Source: an uncultured Alistipes sp. (lineage in GTDB: Bacteria > Bacteroidota > Bacteroidia > Bacteroidales > Rikenellaceae). From it: DNA of 64,000 nt. A program made the translations under genes and the position numbers. Positions 53,348 to 62,208 of the stretch are shown here, in pieces. The number at the start of each line of letters is the position of its first letter. The first letter of the stretch is position 1. A model generated the notes under the pieces. That model was not told where the DNA came from. It did no database searches and saw nothing but the letters and a program-made list of their open reading frames with translations. The DNA is taken from contig CAJMKE010000005.1 in NCBI GenBank assembly GCA_905213895.1, positions 70,970-134,969 on the forward strand, written 5' to 3'.

Positions 53348-54664
53348 TTACAGCGTCGCTCCCAACTCTTTGAGTTTCGCTACGAGAGCAGGTATGTCTG
53401 CATCCTGTACCGCGACATTCGCCTTGACGCATTGCGCCGCAGCGACACCTGCCGCCTGTCCCGTTCCCATGCAACTTGCCTGAACGCGCAGCGATGCGAA
53501 TGCCTGACGGTCGGCGGACAAGCAGCGTCCCGCAACGAGCAGATTCGGGAATTTCTCGGCAATCAGCGCGCGGTAAGGCACGAATGCCGGTTTTTCGAGA
53601 AAGTCGGCACGCTGGTCGCCGGTCTTGTTCGAGTGAATATCGATAGGGTGCGCACCGCGCGATATGCTGTCGTCGTAACGGTAAGCGTTCAGATACTCAT
53701 TTGCCGTTATCGTGTGAACGCCGAGTATGCGTCGCGTTTCGCGTACTCCCGCCTGCGGAGCGACTGCCGAAACGTAGCAGTTGCGGAACTCCTCGAAATT
53801 ATCGCGCAGAATCTCCGCCATGCGGAAGACATCCTCGCGCAATCTGCATTCTGCACGTGTGTAGTCGCGGTTGTCGCATGCATCTGCTGCGGTACGGGTC
53901 ATGTTCACCGCCACGCATCCGTCATGCAGGGTAGTGCAGAACCAAGGACCGCCGAATGCCGGCATATCGAGTTCGTCCTTCATCGCGAGCAGTTTCTTGC
54001 GAATCGGCAGGCAGTGGCAGTTCACGCCCTGCTTGTTGTGGTGCATCGCTTCGTTGATGAGCGGCGACTCGGTGTCCACGCCCGCGAGAATGAAGTATGT
54101 CGAGAGCGGCTGCAACGGTACGCCCTCCTCGCGCGGCTGCATCGGCACTCCCGCCATGTAGGCGAGGTCGCCGTCGCCCGTGGCGTCGATGAACATCTTC
54201 GACGAGACAGCCTCCGTACCGTTCTTGTTTTCGATGATTACCTGCTCGATTTTGCCCTCTTTCGCTATGCAGCCCGACAGGTACGAGTGCATGTAGAGCG
54301 TTATGCCCGCTTCGAGAGCCATGCGCTGCATGCAGAGTTTGTAAACCTCGGGGTCGAAAGCGATGTTGCCGAGCGGTTTTTCGATATAGCCGCCGCCCAT
54401 CTCTTCGAGCCGGTTCACGAACTCCCACGGAATACCGCCTATGACGAGTTCTCCGCTGTAAGTGAAGACGCTGAGCGGGGTAACGTAACCCGCTGTCGCC
54501 ATTCCTCCGAGGAATCCGTACTGCTCGATGATGGCGGTTTTAGCACCCTCGCGAGCCGCTGCGACGGCAGCGATGAATCCGGCAGGACCTCCGCCGCAGA
54601 CGACCACGTCGTATTCGCCTACGACGGGCACTTTCTTTTCGATGGTTAAAGTTTTCGGTGTCAT
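53348..54664 (-). CDS. FAD-dependent oxidoreductase (FAD_oxidored type) 2
   Basis: 438 aa. Dinucleotide motif CGGGPAG (about 23-29), FIDATGDGDLAYMAG, GVRETRRILGVH and NLLVAGRCLSADRQAFASLRV mirror the motifs of the 48735 protein, so the two are paralogues. Start ATG at 54664. Forty bp upstream of the symporter gene. Probably acts on the imported solute. Confidence 0.86.
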   Translation of the reverse strand: MTPKTLTIEKKVPVVGEYDVVVCGGGPAGFIAAVAAAREGAKTAIIEQYGFLGGMATAGYVTPLSVFTYSGELVIGGIPWEFVNRLEEMGGGYIEKPLGNIAFDPEVYKLCMQRMALEAGITLYMHSYLSGCIAKEGKIEQVIIENKNGTEAVSSKMFIDATGDGDLAYMAGVPMQPREEGVPLQPLSTYFILAGVDTESPLINEAMHHNKQGVNCHCLPIRKKLLAMKDELDMPAFGGPWFCTTLHDGCVAVNMTRTAADACDNRDYTRAECRLREDVFRMAEILRDNFEEFRNCYVSAVAPQAGVRETRRILGVHTITANEYLNAYRYDDSISRGAHPIDIHSNKTGDQRADFLEKPAFVPYRALIAEKFPNLLVAGRCLSADRQAFASLRVQASCMGTGQAAGVAAAQCVKANVAVQDADIPALVAKLKELGATL

Positions 54665-54694
54665 TGTGTTTTATCGGTATATTTTTCGGTATCG

Positions 54695-54715
54695 CAAAAA
54701 TAACTTACAAATATA
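54695..54715 (-). promoter_or_regulatory. two candidate -7 boxes for oxidoreductase 2
   Basis: Minus strand TATATTTG (54708-54715) and TATTTTTG (54695-54702), 13 bp apart. Either could serve; the second lies 31 bases before the ATG. Confidence 0.45.
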
Positions 54716-54853
54716 ATATTTATTTGGTATCGTCGGTGCTTTTCCTGCGATAATTATAACGTTTTAGCAAATCTGCGCAATATTTTGCTCCGCCGACCGC
54801 AATAAATGCCGTTTGATGCCGTTGTATGCAGTGTCTGAATAATATTTCATAAT

Positions 54854-56305
54854 ATGAATCCCATTGTCAAAACCTCGGTCGCCGCGATATTCCTGCTATT
54901 TTTTGCTGCCGTCCCTTTTCGTGGCAGCGGTGAGAACGCGAAATCGGCTATCGACAGTCTGCGTTCGGTACGAGACGGAAGATTGCGACCTGTCGAAAAC
55001 CGAAGCATCCGAATCTACGACGTCGTCATACCGAGAAACGAAGTCGGCAGCAAACTGTTCCGCGTAAACATACATCCGGTTATGGATTCGCTGCTTACTC
55101 CCGATGTCGAAAAACGGATACTCTCCGAAATCAACGGGCGTTGCGACGCTCTCGGCATGGATACGCTGCGTAGCAGCGATTTGTTTTGGGTGATGAAACC
55201 CTATTTCGAGTGGTTGCGCAATATCGACCCGCATTACCGTATTGTTCCGACATACGGCATCCGCGCCAGAAAGGAGGAGCGGAAGATAAGGTCGTTGAGA
55301 GTGCCTGAATTTGATTTGCTGCGTATCGGCGATACGGTGATTGTGAACAGTTCGCTGAATCCCGATTTCCGCCGCGGCGACCGGATATTGGTAATCAACG
55401 GTGTGGATATGTCGGAGTATCTTAAATATAATTATCATGACCGCTACACCACGCCGGAGATACTGATGCACTATTACTATAATTCGGAGGTTACCGACCG
55501 TTTCGATTTTGTCGTCGAGCGTGCGGGTGCCGTGCTTGAAATATCTACCGAGGGCGGAGAGTCTGCGGATGTTCGGGTCGGACTTTCCCGAATGCGGGAA
55601 CTGACTGCACGGACATTTCCCGATGCGGAATGCGGTTATGTTTCGATTCCCGAATTTTATCCCGATAACAGCCGGCTCATAAAGACTCTGCGCAGACATA
55701 TTCTGAATTTCAAAAATCAGGGGATAACTGATGTCATACTCGATTTGAGAATGAATCCGGGCGGCAACGGCAACCGTTTCGACGAACTGATTTCAATATT
55801 CGTCGATAAACGGTCGGTGAAATATTGCCGCAGCCAGCGTGTGAAATGTTCGCGGACATCGATGCGGCTGTGGTCGTTCCTGAACGAATCGCAAATAGGC
55901 GAGAACGTCGAGATTCCCGATGCCGTCAAGGAGTTTCCGCTGATTCCCGAAATGTATGTCAGCGGTATGAAATATTACGTGATGATGAGCGAAAGTACGG
56001 GTTCCATCGCATCTTCATTCTGCAATATCCTGCAATACAACGATGCCGCACTGCTCGTCGGCGAACCGCAACTCCGCAATTCGATTCGCTACGGCGAGTG
56101 CGAGTACGGATTCGGATTGCTGCCGACGGCTCTGCGACAGGACGGAATCTCTCTGGTCGAAATAGATGAATATACCAAAGCGTCGGACGGCGTTCTGATG
56201 CCCGACATCCCGATACCTTACGTCGCATCGGAATGGCTCGACGGTCGTGATGCGATGCTCGACGACCTGCTTGGATTCATTGTTTCCGGACGTGGAAATA
56301 AATAA
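54854..56305 (+). CDS. S41 family (C-terminal processing-like) peptidase
   Basis: 483 aa. N-terminal hydrophobic signal, DPHYRI (the conserved D-x-H turn), a PDZ-like segment (GDRILVINGVDMSEY), then DVILDLRMNPGGNG and SESTGSIASSF, which carries the probable nucleophile Ser. The core S41 layout is complete. It may degrade exported peptides. No operon partner; the gene ends 20 bp before the MITE-like repeat that opens the AT-rich island. Confidence 0.82.
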   Translation: MNPIVKTSVAAIFLLFFAAVPFRGSGENAKSAIDSLRSVRDGRLRPVENRSIRIYDVVIPRNEVGSKLFRVNIHPVMDSLLTPDVEKRILSEINGRCDALGMDTLRSSDLFWVMKPYFEWLRNIDPHYRIVPTYGIRARKEERKIRSLRVPEFDLLRIGDTVIVNSSLNPDFRRGDRILVINGVDMSEYLKYNYHDRYTTPEILMHYYYNSEVTDRFDFVVERAGAVLEISTEGGESADVRVGLSRMRELTARTFPDAECGYVSIPEFYPDNSRLIKTLRRHILNFKNQGITDVILDLRMNPGGNGNRFDELISIFVDKRSVKYCRSQRVKCSRTSMRLWSFLNESQIGENVEIPDAVKEFPLIPEMYVSGMKYYVMMSESTGSIASSFCNILQYNDAALLVGEPQLRNSIRYGECEYGFGLLPTALRQDGISLVEIDEYTKASDGVLMPDIPIPYVASEWLDGRDAMLDDLLGFIVSGRGNK

Positions 56306-56324
56306 AATATGCCAACTACATACA

Positions 56325-56492
56325 ACTTTACACCGAATCAAGTTATTTATGTATTCAGATAACCGACTGTTGCGGTTCTCTTATCAAAGCCGCGTACACA
56401 GCCCCCCCCCAAAAAAAAGTTCCCCGCACAGACGGGGACTTTTGTCGGAACTTGCAAAGACATACGGTTTGGGGATACTGTTCGTGTAAAAT
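56325..56492. repeat. MITE-like intergenic repeat, copy B
   Basis: 168 bp closely matching 11338-11508, with the same end motifs ACTTTACACC and GTGTAAAAT. It carries C9 followed by A8 (56402-56418) where copy A has a C-rich stretch. The G/C hairpin is kept with other bases. Confidence 0.7.
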
Positions 56493-56899
56493 AAGGTATT
56501 ATTCCCGTTCTATCCTTTTGCGAATGTCATCGAGAATTTCACCTTTGTATTTACGAAGCAAAAACAATGAGGTTAAAGGAATATAAAAAGCGGAAGACTT
56601 TCATCTTCCGCTTCCGTACCCCCTCAGGATGAAGAACCTAATTTGTATCCTCCATTGAGTTAGTATATTACAAGTCTTGAATCTATTTATCCCACAAATA
56701 ATCCCACGTGAAAAAATCACTAAATTGTCAAATTCTGTATTTACACGATATTTCAGATCTTTACAAAGATAAGCCTTTATTTTGAGAAATCCAATATATT
56801 CGTAATATTATCGCTTAAATGTTTTCTTAATGTAATATTTAATATTAGATTGTTGATGCTTTAAATTATCATATCGTATTTTCTCAATGATAATGTTGC
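56493..56899. other. AT-rich gap with one hairpin
   Basis: 407 bp without a supported gene. It contains a perfect 10-bp hairpin AAGCGGAAGA/TCTTCCGCTT (56588-56613), probably a terminator. On the minus strand a short open tail reads LRKYKGEILDDIRKRIERE before a stop near 56497; it may be the remnant of a lost gene but has no start codon. Confidence 0.5.
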
Positions 56900-57184
56900 T
56901 CATATTTTACCCAATTGTTTCATTGCTTGTTCGACTTCAGATGCTTTATAGAATGTTTTTCGGTCTATTAGGTAGTATTTTATCAACTTCTTTTTTCTGT
57001 ATCGTGCAAGGGTTCGTTTCGTAATGTTGAGAAGTTTGCACATATCGTATGTATCGAGCAGAGTATCTCCGTCGAAACACTCTTTATGTCGAATGACACG
57101 TTCGAGCATATTGTCTATATGATCGAAGCGTTGCATTATCTTCTTGAACATTTCCATACGTTCTTCCCAATCTTCTGCTTTCAT
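56900..57184 (-). CDS. excisionase-like helix-turn-helix protein
   Basis: 94 aa. An N-terminal helix (EERMEMFKKIMQRFDHI) precedes a MerR/excisionase-like HTH: LDTYDMCKLLNITKRTLARYRKKKLIKYYLIDRKTFYKASEVEQAM. Proteins of this form accompany integrases and conjugative elements in Bacteroidales. No integrase is present nearby, so this is probably a remnant or an orphan. AT-rich like the rest of the island. Confidence 0.7.
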   Translation of the reverse strand: MKAEDWEERMEMFKKIMQRFDHIDNMLERVIRHKECFDGDTLLDTYDMCKLLNITKRTLARYRKKKLIKYYLIDRKTFYKASEVEQAMKQLGKI

Positions 57185-57237
57185 AATGTAGAAATTATAT
57201 GTTTCGAGTGCAAAGATGTGCCGTCATTCATCCATAA

Positions 57238-57266
57238 AAAAGGAAGATTCCGCTGAACCTTCCTCA
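57238..57266 (-). terminator. terminator of the RteC-like gene
   Basis: AGGAAG/CTTCCT stem, then a T-run on the minus strand, 35 bp past the stop at 57301. Confidence 0.65.
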
Positions 57267-57300
57267 ATTTTATACGTAACATATTGAATGTCAAAAGACA

Positions 57301-57906
57301 TTATTTCTCGCTGTTTTCTATCAATACATTTCTCATTTTATCTACGAATGCCGTGCATTTGATTTTACGTTCGAGTAGTTGTATCCTCATTTTGTACGGT
57401 TGTGGCAAATCTACGTGCAATAATTTTTCGAAATGGTCGATGACTTTGATAAACGGGGTGGGATTGCGATTTTTGTCTACGAATGCAGTCAAATAGACCA
57501 ATGCCGAGATTATTTCCATTAATGCTCTCTTTCCGCAGGCAGGATTCCAATATAATTCCGATTCGGGCATTTTTACAGCAACCTGCCATATATCGGCTTC
57601 CGGATATTGAGATTTGAGTTCTATCATTTTTACTTCAGCATTTAACAATGCGTGTGCTTGTGCCACGCAATTGTTCAGCAGACGCATTCTTTTCGAATTG
57701 AAAAAAATAAAACGATGAGAATTCGTGTAATTAGACATTATTTCACGCAAATAAAATAATTCTTGCAATTGCATTATTTTGTCGTAGTCATTTGGTAAAT
57801 GCCTGTTCCCGTCCATAAACTCTTCGAATGCAATTGTAATTTCTCCGTATGTGGCATTTTCTCCATTACTGAGTACTATGTCGGCAAAGTTATTCGTATG
57901 GTTCAT
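57301..57906 (-). CDS. RteC-like protein of a mobile element
   Basis: 201 aa. The C-terminal 85 residues (KRALMEIISALVYLTAFVD, then FIKVIDHFEKLLHVDLPQPY and IKCTAFVDKMRNVL) resemble the conserved end of RteC, the regulator of CTnDOT-type conjugative transposons, which has an analogous helix pattern. It is shorter than classical RteC (about 280 aa), so the N-terminal part is reduced. Paired with the HTH gene downstream, as in conjugative elements. Family call is from memory of the motif. Confidence 0.5.
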   Translation of the reverse strand: MNHTNNFADIVLSNGENATYGEITIAFEEFMDGNRHLPNDYDKIMQLQELFYLREIMSNYTNSHRFIFFNSKRMRLLNNCVAQAHALLNAEVKMIELKSQYPEADIWQVAVKMPESELYWNPACGKRALMEIISALVYLTAFVDKNRNPTPFIKVIDHFEKLLHVDLPQPYKMRIQLLERKIKCTAFVDKMRNVLIENSEK

Positions 57907-57950
57907 ATGTTTGTATGTTAGAGTTAGGTGAAAGATTAATTCTTAAAAAC

Positions 57951-57996
57951 ACTACAGCCCGACTCCTCTAAATAGGTGTCAGGCTGTAATGTTGGG
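57951..57996 (-). terminator. terminator of the 47-aa leader unit
   Basis: Stem TTACAGCCTGAC/GTCGGGCTGTAG with two mismatches or wobbles, followed by TGTTTTTAAG on the minus strand. Closes the transcript started by leader copy 1. Confidence 0.6.
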
Positions 57997-58048
57997 GAAT
58001 TGGAGGAGATTTATTTTTATATGTTACTGCATCGAGAAAGTATAAGTG

Positions 58049-58192
58049 TTAATATCCGACAAATTGCTTGAATTTAATAGGTGTGGTGTGGCAATAATGT
58101 AGCAAAATAAACGTATTGCTAAGAAAGTTATGTAACAGTTCTGATTTATATAAGAATCGGTCGTTAGGCTGAATATTATTCATCTCCGGCAT
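58049..58192 (-). CDS. 47-aa ORF behind leader copy 1
   Basis: Starts MPEMNNIQPNDRFLY and has a hydrophobic middle (FLSNTFILLHYC). Its first four residues equal those of the 115-aa ORFs because the leader repeat continues about 14 bases into the coding region; after that the sequences are unrelated. Longer frame (to 58291) would run through the structured leader and is rejected. Function unknown; translation is only inferred from the shared start context. Confidence 0.45.
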   Translation of the reverse strand: MPEMNNIQPNDRFLYKSELLHNFLSNTFILLHYCHTTPIKFKQFVGY

Positions 58193-58409
58193 TTGTTTTG
58201 AATTAAACAATAAATGCGCGGTAACCTGACTCGTTAATCTGAACGCACCTGAAACGTAATAGTAAAACTTGCCAAGTACCGCGCATAACACGTACTTGGC
58301 TGTTCATCTTACTAATTTTTTGAGTTCAGGTTTCTCAGATTAAATAAACAGCCACGATTATCACAATAATCGCTATATCAAAGATAGAAAATATTTTTTA
58401 ATCACGCAA
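58193..58409 (-). promoter_or_regulatory. promoter and structured leader, copy 1
   Basis: Minus strand: TTG-N20-TATCTTTG (58379-58386), then hairpin P1 CGATTAT/ATAATCG (perfect here), outer stem P2 TTAATCTGA..ACCTGAA with TTCAGGT..TCAGATTAA, and inner hairpin P3 GCCAAGTACGUG/CGCGGTACTTGGC. About 80-85% like copies 2 and 3. Confidence 0.7.
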
Positions 58410-58500
58410 TAAAAAATAAATTATTATTAACTTCCGTAGTATTATATAAAATAATATTTGTTCTATTATAATGCTTTAATCCCGCAACAAATCCGAATGA
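58410..58500. other. AT-rich spacer
   Basis: Between leader copy 1 and the ATPase gene. Nothing recognisable beyond AT-rich sequence. Confidence 0.5.
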
Positions 58501-59928
58501 TTAGTTTCTAAATAAGTCATCCATAGTTACTTGACTTTGTATCATCCCCGAATACGGATTCTCTTTGACTCCATATGTGGTTACCATAGTAAGGTGTAAC
58601 GCCTTCTTTGTTTTGGTTTGCGAACGGAACAGTTCGCGGCGTTCCTGCATTTCGTCATTGTAACGTTTTGTGATCTCGTATTCGCTTGTCGAATACTTCA
58701 TTTCGCAAAGATTTATAATTTGATCTTTGCGGTCGATCAGTAAATCGATTTGCGCTCCTTTATGCCCGTCTTCTGCTGGGGTAAACCATGAGCATACGTC
58801 GCTTTGGATGCCGCTTATGCCGAGTTTCATCTTTATTTGCGTGATGTGATGCAGACATAATTGCTCGAACGAATATCCGCACCACGTACGTCGCTCAGGA
58901 GAGTCGATCATGTTGGACCACAGATGCTCGTCACGACCGTTGCTGCCCTTGACGAACCGCAGGTAGAACAATGTAAACAGATCGGTGAGTTGATATAGTA
59001 TATCCCTTTCCTTTTTGCCGAATGCGGAATATTTGCGTATAAAATCGCAATTGCACAAATTCTCCAATATTTCCGAGAAAGTTCCGCCTTCCGGAAGTTT
59101 GAGAGCTTTCATCATCTCCGCTCTCGTCATTCCTTTCGCCTTTTTACTCAGCAGTTCAACCGTGGCTCGATAGATGGATGAATCGTTGAATAATGAGCGA
59201 AACAGAAATCCGTATTCATCTCGCAATTCCGCGTTCTCAGAGAAGAATAAATAGTCTATATTTTGAGAAAGACTGTATCCCTTTTGCAGCATTTGCAAAT
59301 AATAGGGTGTGCCGCCAAGAATCATATAAGCCTCTGCAATTTGATAACGGTTCCAAACTATCTGTTGCGATTTAAGATAGGCTTCTGTTTCCGCTAATGT
59401 AAATGGTGCCAATTTAATCCGTCGAGTAACTCGATTGTGCAACCCGCCTTTGTTCCCCAACAAATGCGAAATCATCCACGTCGTTGCTGAACCGCAGACC
59501 ACTAACTTGATTTGAGGTTGGTCAGCCGCCCAACTGTTCCAGAATAGTTCGAATGCTTTGATAAATCTCGATCGAGGCGTGTCGAGCCAAGGCAATTCGT
59601 CGATGAAGATAACTATCTTATCTTTTTTAAGGTTTGATATGTAGTGTTTCAATTGATCGAAGGCGTCGAACCAATTTTCAACCTGCGGATAAGGAATTTG
59701 AGAGTATTCGCACAGTTGCTTATTGAAAAATGCCAGTTGCTCTTTTTTCGTGCCTTGATATATTCCTGTTATGTAAAAATCGAATTTCTCTTTGAAATAT
59801 GTTTTTACCAGATAAGTTTTGCCTACACGTCTCCTACCGTATATGGCGATAAGTTCCGCCTTGTCGGATTTATAACAGTTATGTAGAATCTCTTGTTCTT
59901 GTTTGCGACCAATAATACTTGCTGCCAT
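58501..59928 (-). CDS. AAA ATPase with DUF234-like nuclease-fold C-terminus
   Basis: 475 aa from ATG 59928 (MAASIIGRKQEQEIL). Walker A YGRRRVGKTY (about 38-47), Walker B IVIFIDELPWLD, sensor GSATTWM, and a winged-helix part. The C-terminal domain has GAQIDLLIDRKDQIINLCEMKYS, a D-(x)n-ExK arrangement as in PD-(D/E)xK nuclease folds of the DUF234 type. Widespread in Bacteroidetes and archaea, role unknown. Starts just after a TAnnTTTG promoter. Confidence 0.85.
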   Translation of the reverse strand: MAASIIGRKQEQEILHNCYKSDKAELIAIYGRRRVGKTYLVKTYFKEKFDFYITGIYQGTKKEQLAFFNKQLCEYSQIPYPQVENWFDAFDQLKHYISNLKKDKIVIFIDELPWLDTPRSRFIKAFELFWNSWAADQPQIKLVVCGSATTWMISHLLGNKGGLHNRVTRRIKLAPFTLAETEAYLKSQQIVWNRYQIAEAYMILGGTPYYLQMLQKGYSLSQNIDYLFFSENAELRDEYGFLFRSLFNDSSIYRATVELLSKKAKGMTRAEMMKALKLPEGGTFSEILENLCNCDFIRKYSAFGKKERDILYQLTDLFTLFYLRFVKGSNGRDEHLWSNMIDSPERRTWCGYSFEQLCLHHITQIKMKLGISGIQSDVCSWFTPAEDGHKGAQIDLLIDRKDQIINLCEMKYSTSEYEITKRYNDEMQERRELFRSQTKTKKALHLTMVTTYGVKENPYSGMIQSQVTMDDLFRN

Positions 59929-59949
59929 ATTCTTAATTTTGTTTCTCTG

Positions 59950-59957
59950 CAAAGATA
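59950..59957 (-). promoter_or_regulatory. -7 box for the DUF234 ATPase
   Basis: Minus strand TATCTTTG, 21 bases before the ATG at 59928. Confidence 0.55.
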
Positions 59958-60066
59958 TAAAAAATATACTTACGGAGATATATTGCGATTATTTATTGCT
60001 CCGTAACCCAAAATTTGTACCGTTTAAGGAGTGGGTATAATGCCTATAAAAAAGGATTGATATAAC

Positions 60067-60414
60067 TCATCTTTTAGTTTTTGCTTCGAACCACGCCAGA
60101 GCGAACATAAAATTGCTCAATTCTTCACGTGTAGCCAAACGGCAATAATCATAGCCCTGAGGTAATTTATGCCACAGTTCGAATCTTCTCAATTTATTGT
60201 TGCTGCTGGATTCGAGATAAATATCGTCTCCGACTCGTTTGTCGAACATCGCCCACAAAGAACTTCGCGACGGACAATGACTGTCGGTCCTATGGAAAAG
60301 ATAAACCTCTCCGAAGCGAAAACGAATAAACAATATCGATGATTGGCAGGAACGTCGCTTTGTTCGATGCACGACAGGCGGTCTTCTGAATTTGCGGTCT
60401 TTCATTTCCGGCAT
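60067..60414 (-). CDS. 115-aa protein, left copy
   Basis: MPEMKDRKFRRPPVVHRTK start, basic N-terminus, then a mixed alpha/beta stretch (SSILFIRFRFGEVYLFHRTD, FELWHKLPQGYDYCRLA) and a final helix (EELSNFMFALAWFEAKTKR). Cys at the CQSS and SHCPS positions. No HUH or transposase motif. Identical to the right copy. Not recognised. Preceded by the structured leader and therefore probably regulated at the RNA level. Confidence 0.65.
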   Translation of the reverse strand: MPEMKDRKFRRPPVVHRTKRRSCQSSILFIRFRFGEVYLFHRTDSHCPSRSSLWAMFDKRVGDDIYLESSSNNKLRRFELWHKLPQGYDYCRLATREELSNFMFALAWFEAKTKR

Positions 60415-60638
60415 TTATTTTGAATTAGGTATTTTCAATAAATGCGCGGTAATTTGACTCGTTAATCTGAACGCACCTGAAGCGTAATAGTAAAACTTGC
60501 CAAGTACCGCGCATAACGCGTACTTGGCTGTTCATCTTACTAATTTTTTGAGTTCAGGTTTTTCAGATTAAATAAACAGCCACGATCATTACAATAATCG
60601 CTATATCAAAGATAGAAAATTATTTCATTTTATGCAAA
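60415..60638 (-). promoter_or_regulatory. promoter and structured leader, copy 2
   Basis: Minus strand: TTTG (60635-60638), 20 bases, TATCTTTG (60607-60614), then P1 CGATTAT/ATGATCG (one U-G), P2 and P3 stems, ending at the ORF start. Leader about 185 nt. Confidence 0.75.
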
Positions 60639-60791
60639 AAATAAATCTTTTTTACCTATGAAATACATATGATTACAAATACATATTATTGATTTGTACA
60701 TTTTTTAGTGATTGATCATCTAAATTACAATATAAATTATTGCATTTGCAATTATTGAATATTAAATAATCTAATATTATATAATACGACG
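60639..60791. promoter_or_regulatory. AT-rich region upstream of ATPase 1
   Basis: 153 bp with arms ATTGCA/TGCAAT near 60737-60751, an operator-like dyad. No TAnnTTTG box on the plus strand was found. Confidence 0.35.
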
Positions 60792-61937
60792 ATGAAAATT
60801 AAAACCCCTTTTATTATCAATGGCTATGTATCTTCGGAGTATTTTTGTGATAGAGTGAATGAAACTGCAACTTTAACGAGTGCTCTTACGAACGGTCGCA
60901 ATATGGTCATTGTTTCACCGCGACGTATGGGCAAAACCGGACTGATTCAGCATTGTTTCAGCCAAAACAATATTGCGAATGAATATTATACATTTTTCAT
61001 AGACATATATGCCACTGGCAGTATGAAAGAGTTCGTATACATACTTGGTAAACATATATTCAATACTCTAAAGCCTAAGGGAATTTCAATATTGGAACAG
61101 TTCTTTGCATCCATATCTTCTCTTAGACCGGCATTCAAACTTGATCCCATTACAGGAGAACCTTTCGATATTGGCATAGGCGATATTCGACAACCGGAAT
61201 TGTCAATAGAAGAAATATTCAAATATCTCGAAACTGCCGACAAGCCTTGTTTGGTTGCAATCGATGAATTTCAACAAATCGCCAAATATCCGGAGAAAAA
61301 CGTTGAAGCAATACTTCGTACACATATTCAGAAATGTACGAATGCTGCGTTTGTATTTTCAGGCAGTCAACGACATATGATGCAAAACATTTTCTTCTCT
61401 GCATCCCGACCGTTTTATCAAAGTGCAACATTTATGAATTTGGATGCCATATCTGAGAAGGTTTATTGTTCATTCGTTCGACAGCATTTTGAGAATGAAT
61501 GTAAAAAAATATCGGAAGAGTGTATTAGACATATTTACGAACTCTTCGAAGGACATACTTGGTATATGCAAACGATATTCAATCGTTTATTTGAGAATAC
61601 GGATCGGAAAGAAACGATGACGCTTGAGAATGCCGACAGAATATTGAAGCAGACAATAAATGCTAATGAAACGGTATACCAGAATTTGGTCGTAATGTTG
61701 TCCGAGAGACAGAAAGAAATCTTATTTGCAATTGCCAAAGAAGGTTGTGCAACGGAAATTACTTCGACCGCTTTTATTAAGAAACACGGATTGAATTCAC
61801 CAAGTTCCGTGCAATCTGCAACAAAGCAATTGCTTGATAAGGAATTTATAACGAAAGACGGAAATGTATATCGGGTATACGATCGTTTTTTCGGTCTGTG
61901 GTTGGCTCAAATATACGGAATAGGTTATCAACTTTAA
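60792..61937 (+). CDS. AAA/STAND-type ATPase 1 (COG1672-like), inside the inverted repeat
   Basis: 381 aa. FIINGYVSSEYFCDRVNE, Walker A VSPRRMGKTGLIQ (about 40-52), Walker B CLVAIDEFQQIAKY, sensor FVFSGSQRHMMQ, and a C-terminal winged helix (TAFIKKHGLNSPSSVQSATK). AT-rich. Closely related to ATPase 2 (62608-63762): the motifs SPRRMGKTGLIQ, AIDEFQQIAKY and SASSVQSA recur. The gene is flanked by the 572-bp inverted repeats. Its cellular role is unknown. Confidence 0.88.
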   Translation: MKIKTPFIINGYVSSEYFCDRVNETATLTSALTNGRNMVIVSPRRMGKTGLIQHCFSQNNIANEYYTFFIDIYATGSMKEFVYILGKHIFNTLKPKGISILEQFFASISSLRPAFKLDPITGEPFDIGIGDIRQPELSIEEIFKYLETADKPCLVAIDEFQQIAKYPEKNVEAILRTHIQKCTNAAFVFSGSQRHMMQNIFFSASRPFYQSATFMNLDAISEKVYCSFVRQHFENECKKISEECIRHIYELFEGHTWYMQTIFNRLFENTDRKETMTLENADRILKQTINANETVYQNLVVMLSERQKEILFAIAKEGCATEITSTAFIKKHGLNSPSSVQSATKQLLDKEFITKDGNVYRVYDRFFGLWLAQIYGIGYQL

Positions 61938-61984
61938 GTTTTGAAAAATTAAAGCATATACAAACAATAAAATTAATTAAATCA

Positions 61985-62208
61985 TTTGCATAAAATGAAA
62001 TAATTTTCTATCTTTGATATAACGATTATTGTAATGATCGTGGCTGTTTATTTAATCTGAAAAACCTGAACTCAAAAAATTAGTAAGATGAACAGCCAAG
62101 TACGCGTTATGCGCGGTACTTGGCAAGTTTTACTATTACGCTTCAGGTGCGTTCAGATTAACGAGTCAAATTACCGCGCATTTATTGAAAATACCTAATT
62201 CAAAATAA
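61985..62208 (+). promoter_or_regulatory. promoter and structured leader, copy 3
   Basis: TTTG (61985-61988), 20 bases, TATCTTTG (62009-62016), hairpins P1, P2 and P3 as in copy 2. Points out of the inverted repeat, toward ATPase 2. Confidence 0.75.

Larger units (their letters stand above)
60067..60638 (-). repeat. 572-bp inverted repeat, left arm
   Basis: Reverse complement of 61985-62556. The encoded 115-aa proteins are identical and I noticed one difference in the leader (the base before TATATCAAAG). The arm runs from the ORF stop codon region to the -33 TTTG. Confidence 0.9.

Noticed and set aside
56402..56418. C9A8 run as a phase-variable gene tract
   Set aside because: It lies in the non-coding repeat copy B with no supported ORF or promoter spacing.
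58193..62208. Leader as a retron or integron attC site
   Set aside because: No reverse transcriptase or integrase is near, and the attC core sites could not be identified.
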